Source: Rhyzopertha dominica (taxonomy: Eukaryota > Arthropoda > Insecta > Coleoptera > Bostrichidae). From it: a stretch of DNA of 64,000 nucleotides. A program made the translations under genes and the position numbers. The stretch spans positions 1,550,001 to 1,614,000 of the forward strand of contig QCXZ01000086.1 of the NCBI GenBank assembly GCA_025024175.1. The letters run 5' to 3'. Within the stretch, counting starts at the first letter, position 1. The number at the start of each line of letters is the position of its first letter. The notes beneath the pieces were generated by a model. The model was given only the letters and a program-made list of their open reading frames with translations. It had not been told where the DNA came from and made no database searches. This document shows positions 51,963 through 63,345 of the stretch, in pieces.

Positions 51963-53503
51963 TAAGCCTAAAGCTTGAATACCCAACTTATGCAAATACA
52001 GAGAGGTTTCAGAGGCCGGAAATATCGCACTAAATTGACATTTTCAATTATCTACAAACCGCTTGTCAGTCATAACAGAATTAACAAATTACTGTACTTC
52101 CATAAGCAACAGTTTGGTCAACACAGTTATCACAGCAACATATCTTTACACAGAGATCCTTTTGATATTTTTGTCACAGATGCTAAGTGCCATTTCCGTT
52201 TAACTTAGGCTAACATGCAAATATTGTAAGTAAATATAGCTAAATAGCGCAGAAGAAAATATATATTTCTACATGAACCTTCGCACAAAGCTTCGCCCAA
52301 AAATTCCGGTTCCGGTAGGCGGGCCCTTGTACGTCGTTTTCATTCATTAATCACAAAAGTTTTCTACTTGCTATTGGTATTTATTATAGGAATCCCTCAT
52401 AGTTACTAATCACAGCTAAAACAGATCAAAACAGGCGGCTAGAAGAAGGACAAAGCGCCGTATGCTTGAAGCCTCATGCGAATCCTAAGCCTTAACTCTG
52501 GTTAAGTGTCGGTATTTCGATTTTCAAATGATTCCTGCAACGGCAGTTTGGGGTCAAAAAAAAACTCCCAGAAATGGTACGAAAGAATATTGTCCTAAAC
52601 AACCTCCTTGAGTGTATCTGGTAAATAGCAGATTAAGTAATTTTTTGTTATAAATGTAGTAAAAGATGAATGATGATGATATGCATGTACCCATCGACAG
52701 ACTTTTTCAAGTACATGGAAGTTTTGATACCAATTATTTAAAACAAATTGTTTGATTTCGAGCACTGCCTGAATTTGTCACTTTGATTGGGTTTGGTTCA
52801 AAGCATTCCAAAAATGCATTAAGTAAGATGAAGATAGATTTCAATTTTAATAGTTCTGAAAGGATATGTTCGGAAATATGTTCACTAAGTCTGATTCTAG
52901 GGTTTAAAGAAATGATTATTTCTTTCCAAAACATTTTCTGTTAAGCAAGAGTCTTTCCTATCACTGCACCTTATGAATGTATTCTTGGCAGTTTAACGAA
53001 ACCTAAAATCACACCACCCCAGAGGCTAATGATGCTCGAAATGCTTACTTGAATGACTTGGTTCATAGGCCAAATTTAACCCACAGTTAAGTCATGAATG
53101 TTCATTAAATAGTTTTAACGAAAGGACTTGTTCAGCCTTATTTGACAAAAAGATAATTTTTCTAAACCATTAGGAGAAAACAGAATGGTGATAACAAACG
53201 TTAGAAGATTTCTAATACAAATGCCAGCTGTATATATTTTTACATCGTTGCATAAATAAAAAATTTGCTTTAAATATTTCAACATATTTTGGACTCATTT
53301 ACCAAGTTGGTTACCTTTGGTTTACAAAAAGTTCACGTAACAAAAATCAAAATAAAGTCACCTTAGGACTATTGTAACCATGTAGAGCTTGTTTGACAGT
53401 TATTTTTGAATTTTTAACCAGAGCCCATTGACGTAGTCAAATTTTCCACATTAGTTCCAGTAATGTGTATGTGTAACATACACACTACTCAGGATACACA
53501 AAA
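51963..53503. other. Noncoding stretch, no gene recognised
   Basis: A plus frame at 51975-52208 and a minus frame at 52734-52934 are open but unrecognised. Confidence 0.5.
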
Positions 53504-53968
53504 TATATACAGCGTGTTCCATTAGCGAGTTTTTCTTCCATAGCATGGTAACCATTAGGATTACGAGATTTTTTCTTAAAAAAAGTAGTTTAGATTTTTG
53601 GACTGCATATTCTAAAAATATTGTCAAATATTGTCAAATTCAAGTACCACTTTATTTATGTACCATATTAAAAAAGATAATTAAAGAACAAAATTTGTGG
53701 TGCTATAAAACGAAAGCAAGTCCACAAAAAGGTTTTCACAACTCGTTTCTAGTTCTGTTTATTAGAATGTTAAACCGTTATATAAAATGGTATTTAAATT
53801 CACAGAGGAGTTCAAAAATGTGAAAATATGTAGAAATGCTGTTTGAAATAAGGAAGTTCCAGTATAACTGGGAACCTATCATCTTTAACAATATTTTTAG
53901 AATATGCATATGAGAAATCTAATCTACTTTTGTTAAAAAGGGACCACTAATGGAACACCCAGTATATA
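53504..53968. mobile_element. MITE with about 22-bp terminal inverted repeats
   Basis: The left end (TATATACAGCGTGTTCCATT, continuing AGCG) and the right end (ACTAATGGAACACCCAGTAT, continuing ATA) are inverted repeats with two mismatches over the first 22 bases. Both ends are flanked by TATA, which is compatible with TA or TATA target duplication. The element is 465 bases. Its only sizeable frame (53545-53823 plus, 92 codons) is Lys/Ile/Phe/Leu-rich without a transposase motif, so it is read as non-autonomous. The ends TACAGsGTGTTCCA resemble those found on many arthropod DNA transposons. The superfamily cannot be set without a search. Confidence 0.75.
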
Positions 53969-55018
53969 GTGAGTTACTGCCTATCTATTAGAATATAACG
54001 AAACTTAAATAACTGGAATCTAATTGTTTAGTTTCCGGAAGCAAAATTTAAATCGCGCATCCAAAGCCTGCAAATCTTCACCGCTCTATACCAAACATTT
54101 TTGAAATAAGAAAAATGCCTGCAAATAAATATTTGAAGCTAGTGGATTTAATATTTACACAATAAATTTATAAATCCCTCGCTAGTTCCCCAGTTGGGTG
54201 TATCGAACTAAAAACGGAAGCAATAGCTTTGTACGATTCAGAATTTGTACTGATTTGAGAAACACAGTAAGCTACGTGAAAGATAGGTGTGTTGAGTTCA
54301 CTTCGGGCCCAATTTGTCCCGGGTCCTCAGTCTGTCGCGCTTTAAGAATGGTATTTCTTTACGCCATGATGGCAGCGAGAAGTGACGATTAGAAGAGAGG
54401 TAACTTCCGACCGTCGTACTACGTTGTCACAGATAATTAGGCCTCCTGACGCAACACAAGAGTCCCATGTTCTTGTAAAGGGAGTTCCTCCTACGTTTAT
54501 TGGTCCACTGGCTAGGAGTATCCTCCGTTAGAGCTACTGAGCGTTCTGCAACATAAAAGATAATTAGGACCTCGTACGAGTGTAATGCTATGTTAATTTG
54601 AATTCTCGCATGTACGCCCTTTCCTCTAACAAAGCATCGAGTTTATAAGATTTGTATACTAATTATCAAAACGCATATCCTTTACCTGTTACTTAGAGTC
54701 GCTTGTAGGTTGGGTGGATTTAATTGAGGTGTAACCCACATTCCTGTAACTGACCGACCCTTGCTTGGTTTTTATTTACCCGTGAAACAGAACGTTTAAT
54801 GAAATTTCAAACGCAAAACCCCCCTCCGAGGCTGCGAGCGAACATGAGCACAAACGGAACTTAATACCCAACACAGCTTTTACTGAATCAATGATCATGT
54901 GAACAAACAATAGTCAGTAGCGTGCTAGATTAAATATTATTATTTTTAGAGGAAGGTTTGTTCTGTGAACCTGATGGTTTTCTTAAAACAATTGCTTTGG
55001 TATATAAGCAAAACCAGT
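53969..55018. other. Noncoding stretch
   Basis: Partly GC-richer at 54.3-54.5 kb. No frame is recognised. Confidence 0.5.
55001..55008 (+). promoter_or_regulatory. TATA-like box upstream of ribozyme hairpin
   Basis: TATATAAG ends 10 bases before the hammerhead hairpin. If it acts as a TATA box, transcription would start within the left outer arm. AT-rich surroundings make chance occurrence likely. Confidence 0.2.
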
Positions 55019-55124
55019 TCTATGCCGTGTTGTCTACACTAGACCTAAACTGCACTGATGAGCTGTAATGACAGCGAAATAGTACTATCTGCAGTTGGTT
55101 GAGGTGTAGACAGCACGGCATAGA
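55019..55124 (+). ncRNA. Hammerhead ribozyme, type I, with extended stem I
   Basis: This is a self-cleaving RNA motif with every core position present on the plus strand. CTGATGA is at 55055-55061. Stem II GCTGT/ACAGC (55062-55066 / 55071-55075) carries an AATG loop. GAA at 55076-55078 follows. Stem III ATAG/CTAT (55079-55082 / 55085-55088) has a two-base loop. The predicted cleavage nucleotide is C at 55089, after the triplet AUC. Stem I AACTGCA/TGCAGTT (55048-55054 / 55090-55096) is perfect. Beyond it an 8x7 internal loop lies at the distance where natural hammerheads make their loop-loop contact with stem II. Outside this, a 21-bp helix (55019-55039 with 55104-55124) pairs completely, with one G.U. 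The short stem III and open stem I fit the retroelement/retrozyme-associated type I class known in animals. The long outer helix is unusual. No Penelope-like coding sequence is adjacent. The structure is read directly; activity and expression are not shown. Confidence 0.92.
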
Positions 55125-58100
55125 CATGCATTTTAATGTGCTACAAGTTTGTGTGAGCCTTTTCCTATAATTTTCAATAAATGTCTCACTTATGAAGTTT
55201 TTTCAGAGTACTTAGATTCCAATCTAACTTCCAGATTCCTGCAGATCTAACAAGTTTTGCCTCGTGCAGTTTAAAAAAAGGACTAAACACTTTTATGAAT
55301 CATCTTCGACGTAACTTATGCTGTTTGAAAGCCAAAGTTTAATTATGTATAGATTTTTCTTTGGTTTGTAATTTGTCTGCTGTAGAAAACGAGTTTATAT
55401 CATATAACTTTATATTACAGTTGGGAATTCGTGGTGAAATAAGTCGATGAAATATTTCGAATGCGTTTTGCTTATGAAGTGGTGAACGAGGCAACGTAAA
55501 AGCTTAATGAGCTGTTAACACTAAATCAACGCCCCCACGATTTTCAAATATGCCAATCAAATTTAAATGGATTAGCTTTAAAGTGATTTTGGAAAATGCG
55601 ATCGTTTGATTAGCTAGGCTTGTAGGTGGTTGGTCCATTACTGTCTTTTATTACATTTCAATAGACTCTATCCACAATACGGCACCGCACACATGGTCCG
55701 CTGATTTTAATTATTTCAATGTCCTCGTTATGACAGCGGCGGGATTTTTTTTACAAACAAATTGTTACCGCCGCAATAACGCGAATAAAGCAGATTTCGC
55801 TTTTCCAAACGAGTTAATATTCGGCGAACGACAGATAAAACAGTTGTCAGTCGAAGATATTTTCTATTTCCGACTGGACTTTGATAAAGGATATTACCAT
55901 CGCAAAGCTCATTGCCGATTGTCAGACACAGGATACTCGAATAAAGTTGTATTTATTTCTTGACCTAATTCGTAATCCGGCCCCAGGACATGCCGAGAAT
56001 AGTGAGAAATATCGAACGCGTTCTCCAATTTCTTAAAATCATCCTGGACAATACAGGTACAGAACTCATTGCGAACTCTTCACTGTAACATCCTCCTATT
56101 TATAGATCGTAAAATTTTGGCATGCAATAATACCGTTTCCTATTAATCCACTTAATAAACAGAAATGGACCAGAGATAGAAGCGTTTTGTTCTGGAATGT
56201 CGTTTAACTAAAGCAGAAGAAAAAACGCTCAGTGAATATCAGCAGTACATTCTTCTGAACAGAGGAGAATGAACACCAACATATCAACAACATATCAACA
56301 ACAATTCAGGGCAGTTTTAGAGATAAACGTTATATATATTTCTGAAGATAGCTAGCCAAAGAAACGCAGAAATACAAAACAACTAGATATATAATTTTTT
56401 ATTTTGGACAACTTTTGCACATTCATTATGCAAAGTTCGACATCAAAGGGCAAAACATATCGGAATTTCTCATAACATCCTTTCATGATCATCTTCTAAG
56501 AATTACGATAGGCTGTTTAACGGTTTTAAATTATTAACCCGGACAACCAGTGGGTTGGGGGGAACGAAATTAAATACCAGTGGCTGTAATTAATGCGAGC
56601 AAATTAATTAGCAGGATATCCAACTGTTTAAACCAAGTTAGAGTACATAAACGGCGCCGCCGGCTTTGAAAGGACGCATTGTAAAATCTTCCGTACCTCC
56701 CCGGACATCTCAATCAAGAGTCATGTCCAGGGAAATCCCATAGGATGGCAGTCCAATATAAGCTGATTACGGTCGCGCCCATCTATACCTTGCACCTCTT
56801 TTCTAAGGATATATATTCAAGCTGGCGTACACTTTGCTGCAGCTTATTAAAGTGTTAAAGCCGGAAAGTGTTCGACTGTTCTCATACAGATAATTCAATC
56901 CACAGTGGAAGGTAACCGGCGTGCCTTTCTTTTACCTGGGGCAAGTGAGTTCCAACTACGATAACTGAATACGGGTGAGCATTTGTTTTTTTAATTATTT
57001 TCACTAAATACTCGGTTTTCTTCGTACTTATTCCATGTACTGCTATAAGAACTTTTCTACATACCTATGCATCCCGTATTTTGCTATCGCCGGGAATTCT
57101 TAGTCTACAATTGATTACGCTTCATGCTACATTCGTAATTATGCTCATGTAGATTAAATTCAAGGGAACTCTGTGCATCTATCATTCATTTTCCGCTTCT
57201 TAGTCATGTAATGTATTCATTATGTGAAGAAGCGTTTACTCTAACAAACAGACCCTTGGATTATGTCCCTTCTTTTATACACTCCCGGAAGAGGGCCCGT
57301 TTTTCCTTGTGCAGCTTATTTTTAGCATCTCGAAGTTAAAGATCATATTTTGTTCCGTTAGATGATGAACTTGGCCTCTTTATATCCCGTACCTTTCATA
57401 TGTAGTCCGAGAGATGTATATTCAGTATTAGATATAAGGAATATTTCCACATGTTGCCGGGAAATCAACGGACACCGAGAACACAAAAATCATTAGGAGA
57501 ATTTAAGCATTCTTTTAAAGCGCTACCTATTTGCTTCTACCTAAACACTTAAATATATAGGGACAATTAATTAATAAATACTGACTGATTATACCCATTA
57601 GAAATACCTAACTATATCTTAAATATTGATAAGCTCAATTAATTAACATCAGTTTTTTTTTGCTCCACGAACTGAAATATTTCTCTTTGATACTGAAAAT
57701 TACTTAAAGTTATCAAACGTTTTAAGTTTGTCTAAAAACTGACACCTTATGACAAATTTTGTCTGCGGTATACTATGTCGTAAGGTAAAAAAGTTTATTA
57801 GCCGCTATCGCTACGCAACTGACAGCAGCCCCCCAGATGAGGCATATCGTCTAACCGTAACATCCCTGTTGGTAATTTCGTTTGAGCTTCAGTCAAAATA
57901 CTAGCTGATAATATCGACGTCACATAAATACTGGGAATGGTGGCAACCATAATGTAATGAAAGCCTCTGTCTGCCTGAACAATGTCAATAAATTGTCTTG
58001 CAGCTGGGGAGAAACAATTTTAGATATTATCGTTGTGACGCAACTTCTCGTTTGTATTCTTTGGTACATTTAAAATTTATTGTTTAAAGTGGGTCGTCCG

Positions 58101-60700
58101 TAAATTAATCCAAAGAAGGCTTTTAATTTTTTTCTAATCGACTTACAAGAGCAAACGGATTCTAAATAATGTAATAGCGGTTGTACTACAGAAGATACGA
58201 TATACACATACAAAGAAAAACTGTTATATATAGGGTTATCGGGAAAGGAGGCTTAACTCAAATTAAAAAGTAACTCGAAACCGAACCCCCAGAATGGTCT
58301 TTTACTAGAGAACGTGTAAAATTGATTCAAATATGTAAAAAATTATCGTTAAAGCATTAATCTAAGAATCCTTTAACATTCTAGGAATTCGATCAAGAGG
58401 AGCGCCCAATCAGCAGGGAGTATTTGTGCTAATATGGTACTGAACCACTTCCCTCGTTAGTACTGAAGGAGATGTTAATATGTTGTTGACAAATAAACTT
58501 CCACTTAACTGAGCAGAAAAAGTACACTCCACTTAGTTCAATAAATACCATCATGCCGTCTGATGTACGGTGCAGTTCGTTAAGTAATTAAATGTAAGTG
58601 TTTATCAATTCTATCAAGATTGTTGACTGATAACACCGTGTTGCTTACAAGTGGCGCTGAAACGTGATAGCGACTATGACATTGTTAATTGTGAACTGCA
58701 TGTACTCTAATCTAAACAGCAGTAATAATATAACTGATTTTTATATGCAAACACCTCTTGCATTTGCTTAGGATAAGAATTTTTGAAAAGGCAGCGTCAT
58801 TTCACTGCCAAATGCTACATTCATTTTGGTGATATACTTCGACTTCAAAGACTAGCTAATAGGGATATCTCTGAGTTTACAAGCAATTCATACATTAAAA
58901 GCCTTTAAACGAACTCACTTTTACTTAATCGGCTTAATTATGTCTGGTATACAGAGATATGAAATGTATATTTTATGTTTTCATTTCACCATTATACATC
59001 GTTCACTTCCCCTACCTATTACAGTAATACTGAGATTCAGGCGTTCATTATTTCTTCGGATGCCTCTTTTTCAGGTTGCTCCATATTAATTCGAGTACAT
59101 TGAACACACAATAATAATACTGTGTGCCCATCTTGTCTTGCAATTTCATCAATCCTCTATAGATTTTAAAAACGTCTAGCAACTGTCTTTCTTTGCTACT
59201 TTTGCCGAAATTTCATTACTATTTTTTTTTATTGCTGTTGTAGGTGTATAGGTACAAATGGAACTAATTGTTTAGTAAACCATGTTTCAAAGAATCACAC
59301 GTACCTGTCGTGATGATAACCACCAGAGTGGTCTATTTTTACCAACCTTAAGCTGTTAATAAAAAGTGCTCTATGAAAGTCTGAAAGTCTGAAAATACGA
59401 TTGCAACAGACGAAACACTGCAGCGGCTCGAAGAAAGTTTGTATGAAGTGAGGCAGTCCTCGTTATGCCTGCTGCTTTCGGTGAATATATGAGCTTTCAA
59501 ATCTACGACAGCTGAAAGATTATTCCTGGAGGCCAAAGTAAAGCCATTATAAATGATAGGTGCAGGGCAGCAATTCTTTTTAATTCAAATAGGTTCGAGT
59601 TGAACTCCCCTGCGGCAATGTCGCGGATTATTAAGGACACCGCTCTTTTCAGCTCGTTTCAGTTTTAATTTGGAAATCCGCCATGCCAACTGGTTAAGTT
59701 CCAGCGATTGTTGTTCTTTAATTAAAACTTAATATTAACATTTTCATTGTGGGGACGCAGTGATCGGTTCGTCTCAAAGCTCCGAGGCAACTTCGTGAAT
59801 TTTAACATTCTTCTCGGGACCCGCCAAGTTTTTATATTGTTCATAACTACTTTCAATGTTTCGGCTATTGTTTCAGCGCTCTGATTCGGTATGGGACTCC
59901 GTACAAACGTCTGGAACTGAAATATTAATGACCGCCGATTTGCAGAACGTGGCGGGCCTTTCGGATATATATAATGACATTTCTGTATTATGGCCACTTT
60001 GATTTGCGATAGTCAGTGAGATCACAGGAAAATGTGTTAACTTTGATGAGATCCCTGCTTGCTAGTTAAAAAATCGCGATCGGGTCGCGAAGTAATTAAT
60101 GCCGAAATGATCAGATTATTATTAAAGCATATTTCTAGATTAGACCCTTGGTTAAAAGCGCTCTTAAAGTGCAGTATGCAATCAGGTATTTTATCATCTC
60201 CTGGGACAAATTTAGCTTTCTGCACACAACGAGGGTAAAACGCAGCATTACAATCTACTTAAATCGCCCCAGTTACGTGGTCTCGTTAAAGTTATTACTA
60301 TTCCTATTTGCAATCACCACTAACCCTGGTTTACGTCAGAGTCAGAGTTCTTTAAGGAGGCCTTTTCTTAATTTGTTTGATTGAATTCCATTTACTAAGC
60401 AAACACAACGTATAGGTGTTCAGAGTTGGGCTCCCGTTAACTAATTGCTAAAACCAAGTATGCCCGCGGAGTACCTACTCATGTCTTGTTCAATTATTAC
60501 CAAACTGCTTGTACATCGATCGATGTGTTGCCTCTTCCCATTGCATAGCACTTCCTTTGTGCTATTATTGTTCACCGATAATATGATTTTCAGTTTATCG
60601 ACTAGATTGTTCAGTTAAAGTCTTTGCTTGATCTGCTATTGATGGCTCATAGTCAAGTATTTACAGAAAACAGTTTTCTCTGGTTAGAATTCTAATTTTA
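55125..60700. other. Noncoding stretch with CpG-bearing, ATTA-rich blocks
   Basis: An AATAAA lies at 55176-55181, shortly after the ribozyme. Blocks at 55500-55980, 56520-56720 and 59560-60130 are richer in GC and CpG and carry clustered ATTA/TAATTA words (see findings). The plus frame at 55730-55963 (77 codons) is open and unrecognised. No gene can be supported. If the two candidate exons belong together, this is intron. Confidence 0.4.
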
Positions 60701-60830
60701 AAAAGTTTTCTCCTAACTGTTGCTGAAGAAACGGTCGGTCTTTATGGGACTTCCAGCTCATTCTTTTATCTAAAGTTAACCCCAGTAACTGAATGGTATT
60801 TTTATTGTATTCTTCTGCGAAAACAGCAGT
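60700..60830 (-). pseudogene. LINE RT C-terminal fragment (minus strand)
   Basis: The minus-strand frame reads IQLLGLTLDKRMSWKSH (60812-60762 approximately), matching the segment KFLGLxLDxxLSWKxHI found after the RT palm in jockey-type LINE proteins. The frame continues for about 20 residues and then stops. No further conserved block was matched, so this is a short relic. Confidence 0.6.
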
Positions 60831-61241
60831 GTCTGGCCGAGGTGAAGTTGCTATTACAGATGCTAAAAGGTAAAAAGATTGTCCCTAAAATTGATTCTTG
60901 GATAACACCAATATTTTCGCTAAATCCATAAAATTTAATTTATTATTAATATCATTCAAAGTGCAGGTCATTGAAAGAAATTGTTGTTTGCATGGTTTCG
61001 CTGTTTTGTTTCCATTTTACTAACAGCAAATAAGACCTGTTACGCTACTTCATGACTTCAGACTCGTAACGCTATTGAAATGCGGTACATGCACATGCGT
61101 TATTTTATACAGCAAGCTGCAGGCTTGCGTGACATGGTCTTTTGCTCATAAATGAACGGCGCACTTAAAAATAATTCATATGGAATTGTAATAAACCAGC
61201 CCGCACTGTAGATTTCAAGATAAAAACTTCTTAACACTTAC
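60831..61241. other. Noncoding stretch
   Basis: Nothing is recognised. It would be the 5' part of the intron after candidate exon A on the minus strand. Confidence 0.4.
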
Positions 61242-61418
61242 CTAAATTATTTTCCTGCTTAGGCATATACTCTTGCATATCCTTGAGAATTTTGCTTATT
61301 TCCTGTGAATCTTTGGCGATACTACAAAGCTCCTCTTGATTAAAATCTGGTGTTATCTGCTTACATAGAAGTATTTGGCTAATAACATTTCCCAGGTTGG
61401 ACGGCCCGGCTCTGTTAT
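61242..61418 (-). CDS. Candidate internal exon A of an unknown minus-strand gene
   Basis: On the minus strand a pyrimidine-rich acceptor (CTTTTTCTTTGGTAG) precedes 177 bases of open frame ending at a consensus donor (TTTAG|GTAAGT). The exon begins and ends in phase 1, as does the candidate exon at 48473-48604 downstream on the same strand, so the reading frame is kept across the join. The peptide begins NRAGPSNLGNVISQILLCKQ and ends with MQEYMPKQENNL. It is hydrophilic, with regularly spaced Leu/Ile suggesting helices and no LINE or transposase motif. I do not recognise the family. The preceding exon is not found in the window. It sits between two minus-strand LINE relics, so origin in an unrecognised mobile element is the main alternative. 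Confidence 0.55.
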
Positions 61419-61839
61419 CTACCAAAGAAAAAGTCGTATTCACACAACCATGTAGTACACTATAAATATGGAAATGTAGCAATAAAATATAAAAAAAGGT
61501 TAGTAACCATCCTCAAAAGATTACTTTGAAGCTTATTTGCCTTTGCTTCTGACTATATGTGTCGTTTCCATTCATATGAATGTTATTATTACGTTTTTCA
61601 ATTATAGTTAGATTGTTCTTCATACAGAAATGCACATGAAGTAGTCCAGTTACTGTTTTGCTTATTTGCAGCAATTCCCTAACTTCTCCTTCAGTGTGGG
61701 GACGTCAATTCAGGAAAAATAGTGTTTGTTTGTCAGTCTGCTCTCTCACTGTCCTTTTCGCTAGGTGTCCACTCCAGGCCTTTAGGTCTTTAGGGTGCAT
61801 TGAAGCATTCATTTGCAACATTGCTACACATAATTGTTT

Positions 61840-62045
61840 TTTGTGGCAAGAACGATTCTTCTTGAAGGTCTTGGTTACGTATTCTGTCTATTCGCGTGAA
61901 CCCCATAACTCTTGGTAAATACTTCATTTCACAATCTCAGTGTAGTGTTTAGTACCCATGTTTCACTTCCATACAGCAATCGACTTATACACAAATATCT
62001 TTGTTTTTCTGGTTAGTTCTTTCTTGCTTTTAAACTTATTGTTCA
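61840..62045 (-). pseudogene. LINE ORF2 C-terminal relic (minus strand)
   Basis: The minus strand carries three blocks in family order. FKSKKELTRKTKIFVYKS (62036-61983 approximately) comes first. After a frameshift, LLYGSETWVLN (61979-61949) follows, and after another shift EMKYLPRVMGFTRIDRIRNQ (from about 61926). The usual pattern in RTE/jockey-like LINEs is LSxKTKxxxYKxxI, LLYGSETW, then EMKxLRRVxGxTRxDRxRNxDI. The frameshifts and a stop after LN show decay. It may belong to the same type of element as the relic at 49760-50570. Confidence 0.75.
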
Positions 62046-62640
62046 TTGTGCCCCAAGACTAAGATTTCAGTACAAATATGATTTTAAATAATATATTAAT
62101 TAACTGCATTTTTGTCAGGATTAAAATGAGGTCATTACTGTAAAGGTAACTAGATAAAAAAAGGTTGCAATCCTCGCAAAGCAACACAGTTCTCTCATAC
62201 TTTCAGACTTTCACCCAGTATACCAAAAAATCATCAGAAATAATATGGTCTATGTGACCATGTATATCATATTCGTTTCGTCTTACGTTTGAATTCCAAA
62301 AATTACAATTGAAAAAAGCTTGTAAATTTGGGCTACGTTGCCGTGTATCAGTAAAAACCACTTGTATCCGTCATGTTAGCGTGTTCCTACATATATCAGC
62401 CTGGCATGAGATCCCTTGAGAAAAAGACCCTACACATATAAAAATCACGTACGTAGGTACATGTCAAGCAGCTTTTTTGAGGGAGCAGCAGCACTGTCAT
62501 ATGATTTTTGATTTCTGCGATTAAACAATGCCTTCTTACCTCCTCAATAATCTTTATTTTGCCTCTTAATCCATTGAACCTACATAGCTTATGTCTTGAG
62601 CACCTGATGGTGTTAGTAAATCATGTGTTGAATATTTAAG
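62046..62640. other. Noncoding stretch
   Basis: Nothing is recognised. Confidence 0.5.
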
Positions 62641-62835
62641 CTTGTGGAAAGGTGGCAAAAGAAGTGCTTTAAAATTCAAACTAACCATTTGGCGAAAACC
62701 ACAAAACGATCTCGATGCTATTTGTGTACTGTCAATACGAAAAGCATAAACGCTAAATGCTATTATCCAAGTACTACTTCTCCTAGATTTGTAATAATGA
62801 AATGTCCAATTCCTTTTGTGGGAGTGAGAAGATAA
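62641..62835 (+). pseudogene. Possible piggyBac-like transposase C-terminal relic
   Basis: The plus frame contains HLAKTTKRSRCYLCTVNTKS followed by a KCYYP segment. PiggyBac-type transposases end in a cysteine-rich domain of the form H...kRCxxCxxxxxxxxTxxxCxxC. The RCxxC knuckle is present, but the second cysteine pair is not clear. No TTAA-flanked terminal repeats were identified. Confidence 0.25.
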
Positions 62836-63345
62836 TATAATGAATTCTTTCATTGTTTTATTTCACTATTACTTTTACTGAAATCTTTATACCGTCTGTG
62901 ACATTGCAAAACTAGCTGAAGCTGCCGAATAAAGAAAATTCATTTTTCTGTGTAGTGCGGTTATCTGAGCTTCAGACCAACTTAGGAATACGGCACAAAG
63001 TTTTTCGATTGCCTGTCCAACTCGGTGGCCTTCTTAGCAGCTGGTTCGAATTTCTCAGCGCCCACGTTTTCCTTTGAAAGTTTCAAAAGGGTGATAGTCA
63101 GAAGAGGACGATACTATTAGATTATCCACTGCTTTCTATAGCAAGTTATGCGACGCTTTAGGGTTTATCCGAACCACACCCGNACAATGGAATATAAATG
63201 GATGTAAATACGTAAGTAAATAATCTTTACTGAACATACATTCACAGGCTCGTACAATCGGCAAAGCCTATTTGCATCTAGAGCTTAACATATGCAGATG
63301 GCAACACTCTACACGTGACTTTTTACATGTGATCTATTTTTTTAA
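62836..63345. other. Noncoding stretch
   Basis: Nothing firmly recognised. A B-box-like GGTTCGAA occurs near 63042 without a convincing A box. One isolated N lies at 63183. Confidence 0.5.

Noticed and set aside
59580..59620. GGTTCGAGTTGAACTCC as a tRNA T-arm
   Set aside because: The rest of a tRNA (anticodon arm, acceptor pairing) is not present.
63000..63075. Possible tRNA or tRNA-derived SINE promoter (B-box-like GGTTCGAA)
   Set aside because: No acceptable A box at the right distance and no cloverleaf could be formed.
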